Assembly: GCF_051622035.1 (NCBI RefSeq)
Contig: NC_135361.1
Span: 23,925,205-23,989,204, forward strand
Reading direction: 5' to 3'
From: Arctopsyche grandis
Lineage: Eukaryota; Arthropoda; Insecta; Trichoptera; Hydropsychidae
Length of the DNA: 64,000 bases
Position numbers and translations under genes: made by a program. The notes beneath the pieces were generated by a model. It made no database searches. It worked only from the letters and a program-made list of their open reading frames with translations, and was not told the DNA's origin. Below are positions 11,955 through 21,809 of this stretch, piece by piece. Within the stretch, counting starts at the first letter, position 1. The number at the start of each line of letters is the position of its first letter.

Positions 11955-12402
11955 ATTATTTTATTTTTTTACATATATACCAGGAAGACCTTACAGGTAA
12001 CCCAAATGCGCCTTCCTGGCCAATTACAAACATTGTAGCATTTTTTTTATTATACAAGTCGCTGAATTACGAGACACTGAAAAACTCGCAAATTAACGAG
12101 ACATCTATGAATTGTACATACATTTTTTATTGTACATTAATCGATCACAAATAGTGGTGACATAGTAGGTAGGAAGGATATTTAGCCAATTTTACCGGGA
12201 ACCGTTTCAACAATGATATCAGATAAAATTGGCAAACTCTGATAGGAAACGATCGAAATGGATTCACAAATATCAAGGTCTGACCAGCAGCACTACAGAT
12301 ATACTCAAAATTTCTTTTCAATCGAGGTCAGCTCATGGGATCGAACCCAGCGCCTCTCGACGCTAAGTAGAAGCTTAACTACCGAGCTATGCTGCTGGCT
12401 AA
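11955..12402 (-). mobile_element. tRNA-derived SINE, minus strand
   Basis: Read on the minus strand, it starts AGCAGCATAGCTCGGTAG, a tRNA-like A box. It continues with GGGTTCGATCCC, a strong B box. The unrelated body ends in a hairpin at 11980-12019. A second copy lies at 44390-44835 on the plus strand. It would be transcribed by RNA polymerase III and mobilised by a partner LINE. Confidence 0.85.
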
Positions 12403-12896
12403 TATATGCATGCATAATAGTCAGAAATCTAGAAAACAAATTCTTAAAAAGCACACAGTTTAAATCATGAAATATGTATATAATTTGATAAATGTACACA
12501 CATACATTTTTAATAAAATAATATTTAAAAAAATGTTTTAAAACAAAATCACAATTTAATTAGTTATTAGTTGCAATTTGAAGTAGTAACCAATTTTCCG
12601 AAAATAATAAATTAATAAACAATCAAATTAACCAGGAGAAAATTACTTCCAATCACTCTAAATAATTTTTACTACTGAGCAAATTAAATGTAAATTTTAA
12701 TTTTATTTAACAGTCGTTATCAATAACGATATAGTATGTATTTACATATGTAGATACAAACGATAATTTTTAAACTCCCAACTGCACATTGCTTCATACA
12801 ATTTGGTGGAGGTTAAAATATAAGAATATATTGTATATACATATGTATACATGTAAATTTTATAAATATGCAAGATTTAGTCTGTAGTGGAAACAA

Positions 12897-12910
12897 TATA
12901 AATATAAATA
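12897..12910 (+). promoter_or_regulatory. Probable TATA box of gene 2
   Basis: TATAAATATAAATA lies 83-96 bp upstream of the start codon. The same sequence and spacing occur at genes 3 and 4, so it is conserved across the duplicates. Confidence 0.65.
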
Positions 12911-12992
12911 TCTGGTCAGATAGAGTAGTATTACTAGTTTATCCACTGCAAACACTGGATCAAAAGCGGATTCATCTACAAAATCGAAAAAT

Positions 12993-15723
12993 ATGTACGG
13001 CTCACGAGCCACAGTGATATTGTTCGCTATTTGTCTCCCTGTATATTGTAAATTATTGCGTGAGTATTGTAATATTAAACTACATATATATTTGATTATC
13101 TTACATACACGATGCGTCGATTTAAAACATAAAAAATTAAGTTTCAAGCAAATAAAATCTTAAATCCATATATAGGTTGTCAAGGGTGGGAGTTGAAGTG
13201 TATTAAACAAATATACATATGTATATATTATTTTAGCGCCAAAATAAATTAAATGAAATTTAAGATTAATCAACCATAAAGGCACTCCATTAAGGGCACC
13301 CCGACAATTCAGCGCACGGACTATTCAGCGCACCGACAATGCAGCGCCAAACCAATTTTTTCAATAAATTTTAAATGCGTTTTCGAAAATAATTACTCTA
13401 TTGAAATTGTCGGCCATATCTAAATAATAATTTCATAAAATACGAATAAATTTATGTGATACACTTTGTACCTTTATGTTTTTCTCACTGGGGTCCACGA
13501 AATTTTACGCAAGCAGGGTTTACAATAGGTGTCCTCTTTTTAATTTATTTTTTAAGTTTTAGAATTCAATTAACTCCCAAATCTCTAACTGAATCAGACT
13601 GAAATTTTTAATTTATCTAATAGAAATTATAAGTTTTATAACCGAATATTTTTACCTGAACCGGAAGTAGTACTTTTACGCTAGAGAATCGAGGCTTTTT
13701 ATGTTTTTCTCAGAAACCTTTTGGTTTAATAAACTAAAATTTCATATCTAGAAGTTTAAGCTTTAACACCAAGTTATGTATAAAATTTGGTAAGCATTCG
13801 TCAACCGGAAGTGGCAGCACTCTTGTTCGATATTTCTTCCACTATTTTTTTCGACCCCTTAAACATGTGCTCTTCACAAGAAAATTCAACTATAATCCTT
13901 ATATCAATGTGTTAAAAATAATAAAAAAATGATTAAATTTAATAAACCGGACGTGGGATTTTTTCCTCTTAGAAAGGTCAAAAATGTTGTCGCCTCGATT
14001 ATGTCCACACCCCTGAACGTATTAAGCTAAAAATTTATATATTTTTTCTTTATATGTATACTAACTTAGAGCTGCTAAGGTTTTGGTCAGAATTTGTAAA
14101 CCGGAAGTAGTATTTTTTTTTTAAACAATATTTAATTATTTTTTCATTATTTTATTTTGACCTTTTAAATTATTTTAATCTTCTAGATATTTATTGTGTA
14201 TAATAAAGATAGTGATTTTAAGCAAAAATAAAAACAAAATCACTAAATTTAATGAAATGGAAGTGGGATTTTTTCCTCTTAGAAAGATACACAGATACAC
14301 ACACATTTTTTCTGGATCATGAAAACGTGATCAGTAATCGATTCTGAGTTCGAATCAGTCAAAATCTCGAGTTCGAATTTTCGCATGATCACAAAACTTC
14401 ATCTATTGTTACTACGTACATACATATGTAGATAAAGTAAAAAAATCATTGGAGATTTTAGCTTTTTTTTATTGTAATTACCAGTAATCTGGTTCATTTT
14501 GAGTTCAGCTTTGCTCCTCGAGGTCAGCTTGGGATGTTTAAGAAACATCAAGGTGAACAAGGCAAGAAAAAAGGTGCCGGAACGTCATTCCACCGCGTTA
14601 CATGATAAAAAAGCCCTGCATATAACAATAGCTTAAGATAAAATAGTATTGAAATATTTCAGCCAAATATATAGAAATATGCTATCGCGATGACCCAAAT
14701 CTGAATCAATGTCTGACTAAGGAAGCCAACAGAGTCTTGAAGCAATTTTGCAAGGGGATTCCAGAACTTGGGATTGTATCTACCGATCCTTTCGCACTTG
14801 GTTCCGTCGATGTAATACCTGAAAAGTCGACTGCTCTGAATCTGAAACTGACAAATGTAATCTTGAAAGGATTAAGGAATTCCAAAGTCATCGATCTGCA
14901 GTAAGTTTCCTGATTTATGATAAGCGTAAATAATGATGTGGTAAAAAGATGAGATATGTATATCCATACAATTTTCGATTTTATATTTAAATTTCAGGAT
15001 TGATCCATATAAAAAAACTGGATATATCCATCTCAATGTAAATTTAACGATGAAATCTAATTATGTCGTTGGCGGACGCCTCTTGCTGTTCTCAATTAAT
15101 GGAAATGGCGATTTTTTTATAAAAATAAGTAAGTCTTATTTAAAAAAATTGAATTAATATACAAATAAAATTTGTATGAAAAAGATAAAACACATGATAA
15201 AATTTCAATATAAAAAAAAACCGTAGAAAAAAAGGAACGTGTTTTCAAAGCTTGATAATTTATGTATTCGCATATGTACGTATGTGTATTATTGATGAAA
15301 AACATTTTAATATATTTAAGTTGTTTTATAACTTTAGATGATTTTGACGCTCGTATAAATTGGAATTGGGACACTTTCATTGGTAAAGATCAAAAAGAAT
15401 ATGCTCGATTCAAAAACTTCACTAGCAGCTATGACTACGGTGATGTCAAATTCAAAATGAACGGGTTATTCAACAACGATAAAGTTTTAGGTATGGTTTT
15501 TAAGTTTTGAAACACGTTTAATGTGATTCAAAATATTTTAACTTTATTACCTTAAATTTCAGGTGACGCTATGAATAATTTACTGAATGAAAATTCTAGA
15601 GAAGTCATGAACGACTTGGGAGGGCCTATTGTTAACGTTGTTATCAAACGAATGGTGAAAGTCATCAACACGCTATTTTCTAACGTGCCATATGATGAAC
15701 TATTACCACTCCCTTCTAAATAA
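12993..15723 (+). CDS. Takeout/JHBP-domain protein, gene 2 (249 aa, five exons)
   Basis: Predicted secreted hydrophobic-ligand carrier. Exons are 12993-13059, 14663-14900, 14998-15128, 15338-15490 and 15563-15723, all GT-AG and in frame. The signal peptide begins MYGSRATVILF and ends near VYC. The exon 2 cysteine pair is CYRDDPNLNQC. Exon 3 carries KKTGYIHLNVNLTMKSNYV and GGRLLLFSINGNGDFF. Exon 4 has INWNWDTFIGKDQKEY. Exon 5 ends LLPLPSK before TAA. AATAAA is at 15799. It is the intact member of the duplicate trio of genes 2, 3 and 4. Intron 1 contains an R1 repeat and a 150-bp repeat. The start is the first ATG after the conserved TATA box and gives a signal peptide. Confidence 0.92.
13480..14443. 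repeat. R1 repeat, rearranged copy in gene 2 intron 1
   Basis: Bases of about 13500-14270 match the family in reverse orientation (TTCCTCTTAGAAAGGTC, CCGGAAGT). Bases 14275-14443 are the 3' end in forward orientation. The copy is therefore an inversion junction or two insertions joined. Confidence 0.7.
14463..14613. repeat. About 150-bp interspersed repeat (copy 1 of 2)
   Basis: Nearly identical to 37440-37592 in gene 4 intron 1: TTGTAATTACCAGTAATCTG, then CTCGAGGTCAGCTTGGGATG, ending GCGTTACATGATAAAAA. The ends are weakly inverted (TTTTTATTGTAA against TTTTTATCATGTAA), suggesting a small MITE. Confidence 0.65.
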
Positions 15724-15829
15724 ATGTCAATTTTGCTACATTATGTTTTTATTGTATCAACCCTGCTTTAATCTGTAACTATGTACATATGTAAACGAAA
15801 TAAAACATTATGAGATTATCAGTGATTTA

Positions 15830-16166
15830 TTACATAACCCTCAATAAACTTTGACATTGTTCAAAATACATACTACTTAATTGAAAAATAAATAAATCAC
15901 AAAACAAAAAACATATTTTTCGTTGCTTGTTAATGATTGGTTATCGAAATCAGACCCATTTTTTGGAAATACATTTATTCATTTACTTCTAATGTATACT
16001 GCATACTAATCACTTCACTAATATGTACATTATGTATGTATGTATGTACATACACACATACATATGTATACTGCATACATCCCGTAATATGAAGGCTTAA
16101 AAACATTTCAATGTTATATTTATAATTTCGCAACTATTGTATTAAAATTAAAATTCTGTATTATAT
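15830..16166. repeat. 3' flank of gene 2, shared with genes 3 and 4
   Basis: This intergenic DNA recurs downstream of gene 3 (27890-28250) and gene 4 (39955-40270): GTGATTTATTACATAACCCT, then GACATTGTTCAAAATA. It is part of the tandemly duplicated block. No gene is seen. Confidence 0.75.
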
Positions 16167-16455
16167 TGTAAAGTTATTAAGAGAGACGCCCGTAGACCGG
16201 TGACGTCATGGTGACGCCGACCAATGGTGGAGTCGGGCGTTGCGGCCAATGGCTGCACCAGACTCCTTGACCAATGACTATACACATGTAATACGTGTAT
16301 GCGCTGAGCGCTAAGTATTTATAAGTATGGTGCGCTCTCGAACGGTGGCATTCGGATCCTGACCTCCACCGGACGAGCAGCAATAAAGACTTGGAACCTG
16401 CCTGCGTGTTTTCTTGTACCTCGACCTGACTCCACTTACCTCTGAATACTCTTCA
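16167..16455. mobile_element. Probable solo LTR, 289 bp
   Basis: A GC-rich island starts TGTAAAG and ends CTTCA, between two copies of ATAT (16163-16166 and 16456-16459). It holds TATTTATAAGTA (promoter-like) and GCAATAAAGAC (poly(A) signal-like), the layout of an LTR. The paralogous sites behind genes 3 and 4 lack it, which confirms an insertion. It has no internal region. The orientation is probably +, from the TATA and AATAAA order. Confidence 0.65.
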
Positions 16456-17120
16456 ATATAAAATAAAATTCAAGTATTTTGGCCTGAAAGTATAGATGTC
16501 ACTACTATGTATTTAAATATTATTCATTTGCCTTGTGAACACGTGTGGAATTGGAAAACGTATAAAACTATAATCATATAAATGTATTTCTAAAAAGGAT
16601 TTAATTGAAAGTAGCTTAGTGAAACTTATTGCTTAAAAATATAATATTCAACTCTGGTGAAATTTTTAACCATACCCCACTTTATTGAATTTGTTAATAG
16701 AAAATCTCTGGATTTGATTCTGAGTATTCTTAATTAATCGGGGAATCATAGGGAATTGCATATTTGTATATTCTCTGAACGTAACTATGTATATACTGAA
16801 AAAAAAATTACGGCAAAACTGAAAAAAATATACCATGCATCTCACTCCATGCATGCACTCCACGCATCATGCATTTCATTTGACATTTGTTTGACGTTTG
16901 CGATGCCGAATGCACGATGCCGAAGTGCAAACGCCACCCACTCCCACCCACCCACTGTTAATTACACTCTGCACACTTTTTCAGAATTACGTACGTAACG
17001 ATAACATTTGTTATGACTATGCGTGTCTTACGAGTCCTGAAAGATACATATACAAGTGAACCAACTTGTATGAAATTGTATGAGACATAACGCACTGCAC
17101 GACAGTCGCATGACGTAAAA
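16456..17120. repeat. Duplicated-block DNA, then AT-rich spacer
   Basis: The first part recurs at 28290-28600 and 40315-40620 (CTTGTGAACACGTGTG, AGGGAATTGCATATTTG). From about 16800 there is unrelated DNA with several ATGCAT-type tracts. No gene is seen. Confidence 0.6.
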
Positions 17121-17123
17121 CGT

Positions 17124-17169
17124 CACCTTGCGTCAAAGTTGACTTTTCGACCAACTTTGGCGCAAGGTG
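17124..17169. repeat. 18-bp perfect-stem hairpin
   Basis: CACCTTGCGTCAAAGTTG at 17124-17141 pairs with 17152-17169 (one G-T pair), with a 10-base loop. It lies just before LINE sequence. It may be the end of a small MITE or a LINE 5' region structure. Confidence 0.6.
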
Positions 17170-17429
17170 TCGTTGAGTGGGGGGTTGCCTTGCGACAATT
17201 ATTCTCCTTCTTCATATCGTGACTTTGAAACAGCATGTAGCCATAATCTTTTGGGTTTTCTCGGTTGTTCTTCTTCCTCGCATATTAGAGATACTATAAT
17301 AGCGTCCGTTTCGTCCATTTTCCTCCGAGGTATCGAACGAATGATTGACATAATCTGTCGTTCAAGTGCGGTTTACCTAATATTGTCGCACACTGTTGTG
17401 AAGTGAAGGATCGTTCGGTTGTCGTATAG

Positions 17430-17667
17430 TGCAGTCAGACCTTAAAGCGGCTGTGGTACGACATAATTAGTAGTAATAATGTTTATCATGGTGAAGTATA
17501 TTTTGCTTTCTTTGGGAAACAAGTATGACATTATTAATGAAGCAAATTACTCTCTGATGATTGAGAAAGTGCAAAAAGCATTTCTTCGTTTCCTATATAG
17601 GAAAGAATATGGGTATTACCCATATCTCTACCCCACTCCTTTCCTTTTGGGCATGCTTGGGTATAAT
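17430..17667 (+). mobile_element. Host LINE fragment, left part (interrupted by a nested LINE)
   Basis: It encodes a reverse-transcriptase C-terminal stretch (KVQKAFLRFLYRKEYGYYPY, then LLGMLGYN). The frame stops being LINE-like at AAT (17665-17667), where another LINE has inserted. It resumes in the same frame at 20763 with SLELRRNFS. The left limit is approximate. Confidence 0.8.
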
Positions 17668-17855
17668 AAAAAAATCGCCGGGCTATAGTGAGTGGACGTG
17701 TTTGTGCGCGCTCTCGGTTATTACTAACGCCAGTTGTCTCTACACTTTAGAACCACTGCTAGAAGCCAGGAATAACAACAAGGAGCTAGGAGGAGCTCTT
17801 GGTACATCGCAGCGTCCGTATCAACATTGTCTTTCGTATCTAAAGGTGTACGCCG

Positions 17856-18950
17856 TTGTACTGCGAACGATATACGTATTGTTGCGTTTACGTGATGGGC
17901 GATTGTTGTCGCATGTGGCGCGATCTTTTTTTCGATGCGATAAACCGTATCGAAAAGAGATTTGCTGCTTTGGAGATGTTACTTCAAAGTTCAGCCTCAA
18001 GAGGTGATGTACCTCATCTTTCTGTTTCCCCTGTTGATAATGCAGCTACGGTGAACGGTCGCTCCAGTCAGAAGAAGAGGAAGAGGAAGGGACGCAAATC
18101 TGATGGTGCTACCAATCCTCCTTTTGTCCCCTCTGCAGTCAATATGCGCCGCTTATCCCTGTCTCGGGACGGTGGAAAGTCTGTATCCGGACTTTTGGCT
18201 GCCACACCATCGAATAAGCAACTTCCACTTCATCGGCGGAATTTTGAAGTTGGGACGGCTGTTTCGGGTAGTATCACTGCAGCTAGAAGACTCATCCACA
18301 TTCATGTATGGAAGCTCTCCTTGGGTACTTCTTGCGATGCTGTACGAACTCATGTTCGAGCCATCTGTGGAGGCGTGGATGACATAGAGGTGTTTTCACT
18401 AAAAGCACGTGGAGACTATGGATCTTTTAAGATCTCTGCCCCTGCTTCTGTAGCTGGCCTGCTTTTTTCTGCTGATTCTTGGCCTGCTGGGGTCCACTTC
18501 GGCAGATTTAGGGACTGGAGAAATAATACTAAGAGTAATATTAACTCTACTACCACTACTAGTACCACTACTTCCTCTCCGTCTGTTTCTCAACTTAATC
18601 CATCGGTTGCAGTATCTCCAAACGTTACGTTTGCTGATGTTTGTTCCGGAGCTGCTGGGAGCATGACACCAACTGTTAATACTCTTTCGACCACAAATGC
18701 TACGAGTAGTGATGCAACTATGTCTACTGTCGCATCATCGACTATTTCATCTGTTCCTCAGTGTCGTGATTCTACAGTGACCGTATTGCCTTCTTCTTCC
18801 CCTTCCGTTTTATCTCCGCTGGCAAGTCTTGCGACTTCAAATCAGTCATTTCTTGTTCCAAAAAGACTCACACGCCAGACTGAGAGATCGAAAACTAACA
18901 ATGTACTACCAAAACGTACGCGGTCTCAGGACCAAGGTGGCCGCGTTTAA
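17856..18950 (+). CDS. LINE ORF1, nucleic-acid-binding gag-like protein
   Basis: The open frame is 364 codons; the more likely start is the ATG at 17895 (MGDCCRMWRDLFF). A short helix-forming stretch (INRIEKRFAALEMLLQ) is followed by a very basic patch (KKRKRKGRK). A central folded region (about residues 130-220, with LIHIHVWKLSLG) may be RRM-like. A long Ser/Thr-rich tail follows. No CCHC zinc knuckle is visible. The product would coat element RNA. The end overlaps ORF2. Confidence 0.75.
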   Translation: MYCERYTYCCVYVMGDCCRMWRDLFFDAINRIEKRFAALEMLLQSSASRGDVPHLSVSPVDNAATVNGRSSQKKRKRKGRKSDGATNPPFVPSAVNMRRLSLSRDGGKSVSGLLAATPSNKQLPLHRRNFEVGTAVSGSITAARRLIHIHVWKLSLGTSCDAVRTHVRAICGGVDDIEVFSLKARGDYGSFKISAPASVAGLLFSADSWPAGVHFGRFRDWRNNTKSNINSTTTTSTTTSSPSVSQLNPSVAVSPNVTFADVCSGAAGSMTPTVNTLSTTNATSSDATMSTVASSTISSVPQCRDSTVTVLPSSSPSVLSPLASLATSNQSFLVPKRLTRQTERSKTNNVLPKRTRSQDQGGRV

Positions 18951-20745
18951 TACGGCGATTTATTCTATTGTTGATGATATGGTGGCGTTAACTGAAACAT
19001 GGTTAACGCCATCATTTTTTAATTCGGAGTTCTTTGATTCTTCGTGGACAGTGCATCGTCGGGACAGAGAGCAGCGACGTGGTGGAGGTGTTTTATTTGC
19101 TTCTAGTGTCTGGTTGCGGTCTGTCAGGTTGAAGAACTTCGAAACTCCTTCTGGCGAGGACTTATGGGTGAGAGTTGATTTTGTATTTGCGAGAGTTTTT
19201 ATTTGTGTTGTTTACATTCCGCCCGCTGCGAAAGACGATGTATATGAGTTATTGTTTGTGAATATGATGAATGTACGTGATTTCATAAATGAACGTGACA
19301 TATTATTAATAATGGGTGATTTCAATATGCCTAGTGCCAATATTCATGTCCGCAATAAATTTAATTTTGTAATTTCCTATTGCGACCTAGTACAGGTTGG
19401 TTCACCCATTAGTCCAAGTAAGCTTGATATTATGTTGGTGAATGAATCCAATGTGTCAGCAACGATGATCCTATGCCCAAAAGGAACTGCGATCATCCCT
19501 GAGGACCTATATCATGATGCATTACAAATTGAGCTTTTGTTTTTGTCTTCTGTGAGACTTGTTTCAGCTTGTTCATCTGTTGGGGTTCCTTCATCACGAT
19601 GGAATTTTGCTCGCGTTGATTCTGAATTGGTTTATAATGAGGTACGTTCAATGGGCTGGCGCCAAATGTACCTCATGAATACTGGTGATGCTGTTGAATT
19701 TTTGTATAACTCACTATATAATATTTTTGACAGTTATGTTCCTCGGTTCATCAGTTATCCTAATTTAGAACTACATCGTCGGGTTTTTCCAACGTGGTTT
19801 GGGTTCAAACTTATAACTGATATTCGCGCAAAATGGTTGTCTCATAGAAGATGGAAACGTAGCCAATCATTTCGTGACTATGAGAAATTCCGGATTCTTA
19901 GGAAGATCGTGAAGCGTGGTGTGAGTGAGCGTTATACCCTCTATCTCAAAGAGATGGAGAGTGCTATCGCAAGTAATCCTCACCACTTTTTCAGATTTAT
20001 TAAGAGTAAGCATATTTCACATGGCCTTGAGCATTCGTTCGGTCCTGAGATCGCTAATGCTTTTGCTAGTTTTTTTAGCTCTGTATTTGATCAGAGATCA
20101 CCATCCCTTGATGCTAATTTGGCTTCGCAAATTGGTACTGAAGGTGTTGGTATAGACATTCCGCGGGTCTCGCTTGGAGATGTTAGGATAGCAATTTTGA
20201 AGCTGAAGGGGTCTGTTGGGCCTGACGGTGTGCCCCCTGACGTATTAAAGGCATGCTGTAATTCGCTCTTAGAGCCTCTTCAGTTTATTTTTAACCTTAT
20301 TCTGGGTTCTGGTAATTATCCTGAAAAATGGAAATTATCTAGAGTCATTCCCATTCATAAAAGTGGCTCTAAAATTGAGGTTGAAAATTACAGACCTATT
20401 GCTATCATCTCGGCTTTTCCCAAAATTTTCGATAATATCCTTCACCGTTTAATTCTTTTGCAGTTCAAAAGATTGTTGTGTGATGAGCAGCATGGTTTTT
20501 CACCATGTCGTTCCACTACCACTAATCTTGCTTGCTTTTCATATTATACCATGTCTAAAGTTGACCGTGGACAACAAGTTGATGTAGCCTACTTTGACAT
20601 TCGAAAAGCATTTGATCTTGTCAAAAATGACGCTCTTATGATCAGATTAGCTGAAGTGGGCTTTTCTCCACGTCTTCTTAAACTCTTAGGCCATTGTGGC
20701 GCATTAGGTTCTTCCTGTAATGCCACAATGGTCCAAAACTATTAA
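18829..20745 (+). CDS. LINE ORF2, endonuclease plus truncated reverse transcriptase (638 codons)
   Basis: The true start may be the ATG at 18901 (MYYQNVRGLRTK), which begins the endonuclease domain. Catalytic GDFNMP lies near residue 162. The reverse transcriptase runs from a GSVGPDGVPPDVLK block through ENYRPIAII and AYFDIRKAFD (near residue 589). It then ends abruptly after SPRLLKLL. The last 18 codons are translated 3'UTR hairpin. The FADD-type catalytic box and thumb are absent, so the enzyme is dead. Confidence 0.85.
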   Translation: MRLQISHFLFQKDSHARLRDRKLTMYYQNVRGLRTKVAAFNTAIYSIVDDMVALTETWLTPSFFNSEFFDSSWTVHRRDREQRRGGGVLFASSVWLRSVRLKNFETPSGEDLWVRVDFVFARVFICVVYIPPAAKDDVYELLFVNMMNVRDFINERDILLIMGDFNMPSANIHVRNKFNFVISYCDLVQVGSPISPSKLDIMLVNESNVSATMILCPKGTAIIPEDLYHDALQIELLFLSSVRLVSACSSVGVPSSRWNFARVDSELVYNEVRSMGWRQMYLMNTGDAVEFLYNSLYNIFDSYVPRFISYPNLELHRRVFPTWFGFKLITDIRAKWLSHRRWKRSQSFRDYEKFRILRKIVKRGVSERYTLYLKEMESAIASNPHHFFRFIKSKHISHGLEHSFGPEIANAFASFFSSVFDQRSPSLDANLASQIGTEGVGIDIPRVSLGDVRIAILKLKGSVGPDGVPPDVLKACCNSLLEPLQFIFNLILGSGNYPEKWKLSRVIPIHKSGSKIEVENYRPIAIISAFPKIFDNILHRLILLQFKRLLCDEQHGFSPCRSTTTNLACFSYYTMSKVDRGQQVDVAYFDIRKAFDLVKNDALMIRLAEVGFSPRLLKLLGHCGALGSSCNATMVQNY

Positions 20746-20759
20746 ATAAATAAATAAAT

Positions 20760-21475
20760 AATTCCCTTGAACTTCGGAGAAACTTCTCATTAATTCGTTT
20801 CGTTCTCCTGCTCTTACGTGGTAATACTTCATGCCCGTTGTTGCTGGAACAGTTGGGACTTTATGTCCCTAATCACTATGTGCGTGGTAGACATCATCAT
20901 TTGCTGGCTGTACCTCCTGCCCACACAGTTCTTTTTCGAATGGCTCCTATTCCAAGAGCTATTCGACTTCTTAATGAAATCGTTGCTGCCGAGACTGAAT
21001 GTGATATTTTCCACCTTAGTGAGCGTAAATTGTCGGAAATTACTCTAACCCATTTAACTGGTAGTCTGCGCTCATCATTGTTTTCATGATTGATTGTGAT
21101 TTATGAGTGAAATTTTGATTAACTCTCTTCTATTTGGGCCTTACAGGGATGTTTTGTATTTGTAGTTGTTTCTTACATATTTATTGAAACTGGCTGTAGG
21201 TGCAAGGCATTCCTTATGCTATATTTTTTATTTGATATTTTTACTTTATCTGTTATTATTAAATGCTATTTTTTATGTTTATGTATGGATGTATTTATGT
21301 TTATGTTCAAATGTATTTTTTTATGTATAATTGATGAGTATATTATTTTCGTTATGTATTAATTTATGTTTAATTGTTATTTTGTTTTTTTTGTGTTATA
21401 TTTTTTGACCATTGTGGCACTTTAGGAATTCCTGTTATGCCAAAATGGTCTGTTTAGAATAAAATAAATAAATAA
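20760..21475 (+). mobile_element. Host LINE fragment, right part
   Basis: It continues the ORF interrupted at 17667: SLELRRNFSLIRF, then YVRGRHHHLLAVPPAHTV and RAIRLLNEI, with a stop at 21087-21089. A 3'UTR, a hairpin at 21407-21450 and an AATAAATAAATAAAAT-type tail follow. A related 3' piece is at 1945-2460. Confidence 0.85.
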
Positions 21476-21580
21476 AATAAAATAATATCATTGAGGTGGA
21501 ATTAAATGAAAATACAATCAGTTATCTTTTTTGTTTCATTAAAATAATAGAGAACAAAACCATAAATATGTATCAATTAG

Positions 21581-21803
21581 AATTTCAGTAACCGATACAA
21601 AGTTTCAGTTTGATAGGACTGAAACATAGTATCGATAGGAACAGTGTTCAAAAAATCCCCAAAACACACTGAAACACACACATTTTTTCTAGATCAAAGC
21701 GGTGATCAGTGCTCGATCGAGTTCAAATCAGTCAAAATCTCGAGTTCGAATTTTCGCATGATCACAAAATTATAGTTACTACATACATAGATAAAGTAAT
21801 AAT
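21581..21803 (+). repeat. R1 repeat fragment
   Basis: The 3' portion of the R1 family, with CAGTAACCGATAC, then CTCGAGTTCGAATTTTCGC and the ATAGATAAAGTAA end. It is 5'-truncated, like most copies here. Confidence 0.75.
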
Positions 21804-21809
21804 TTCTCA

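Larger units (their letters stand above)
17668..20759 (+). mobile_element. Nested jockey/CR1-like LINE with internal deletion
   Basis: This element sits inside the host LINE ORF; ATAAT is repeated at both borders (17663-17667 and 20758-20762). It has a 5' region, ORF1, overlapping ORF2, a 3' hairpin (20691-20731) and a TAAATAAATAAATA tail. The second half of ORF2 is missing: the reverse transcriptase runs directly into the 3' hairpin, so this copy cannot retrotranspose on its own. Confidence 0.85.
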
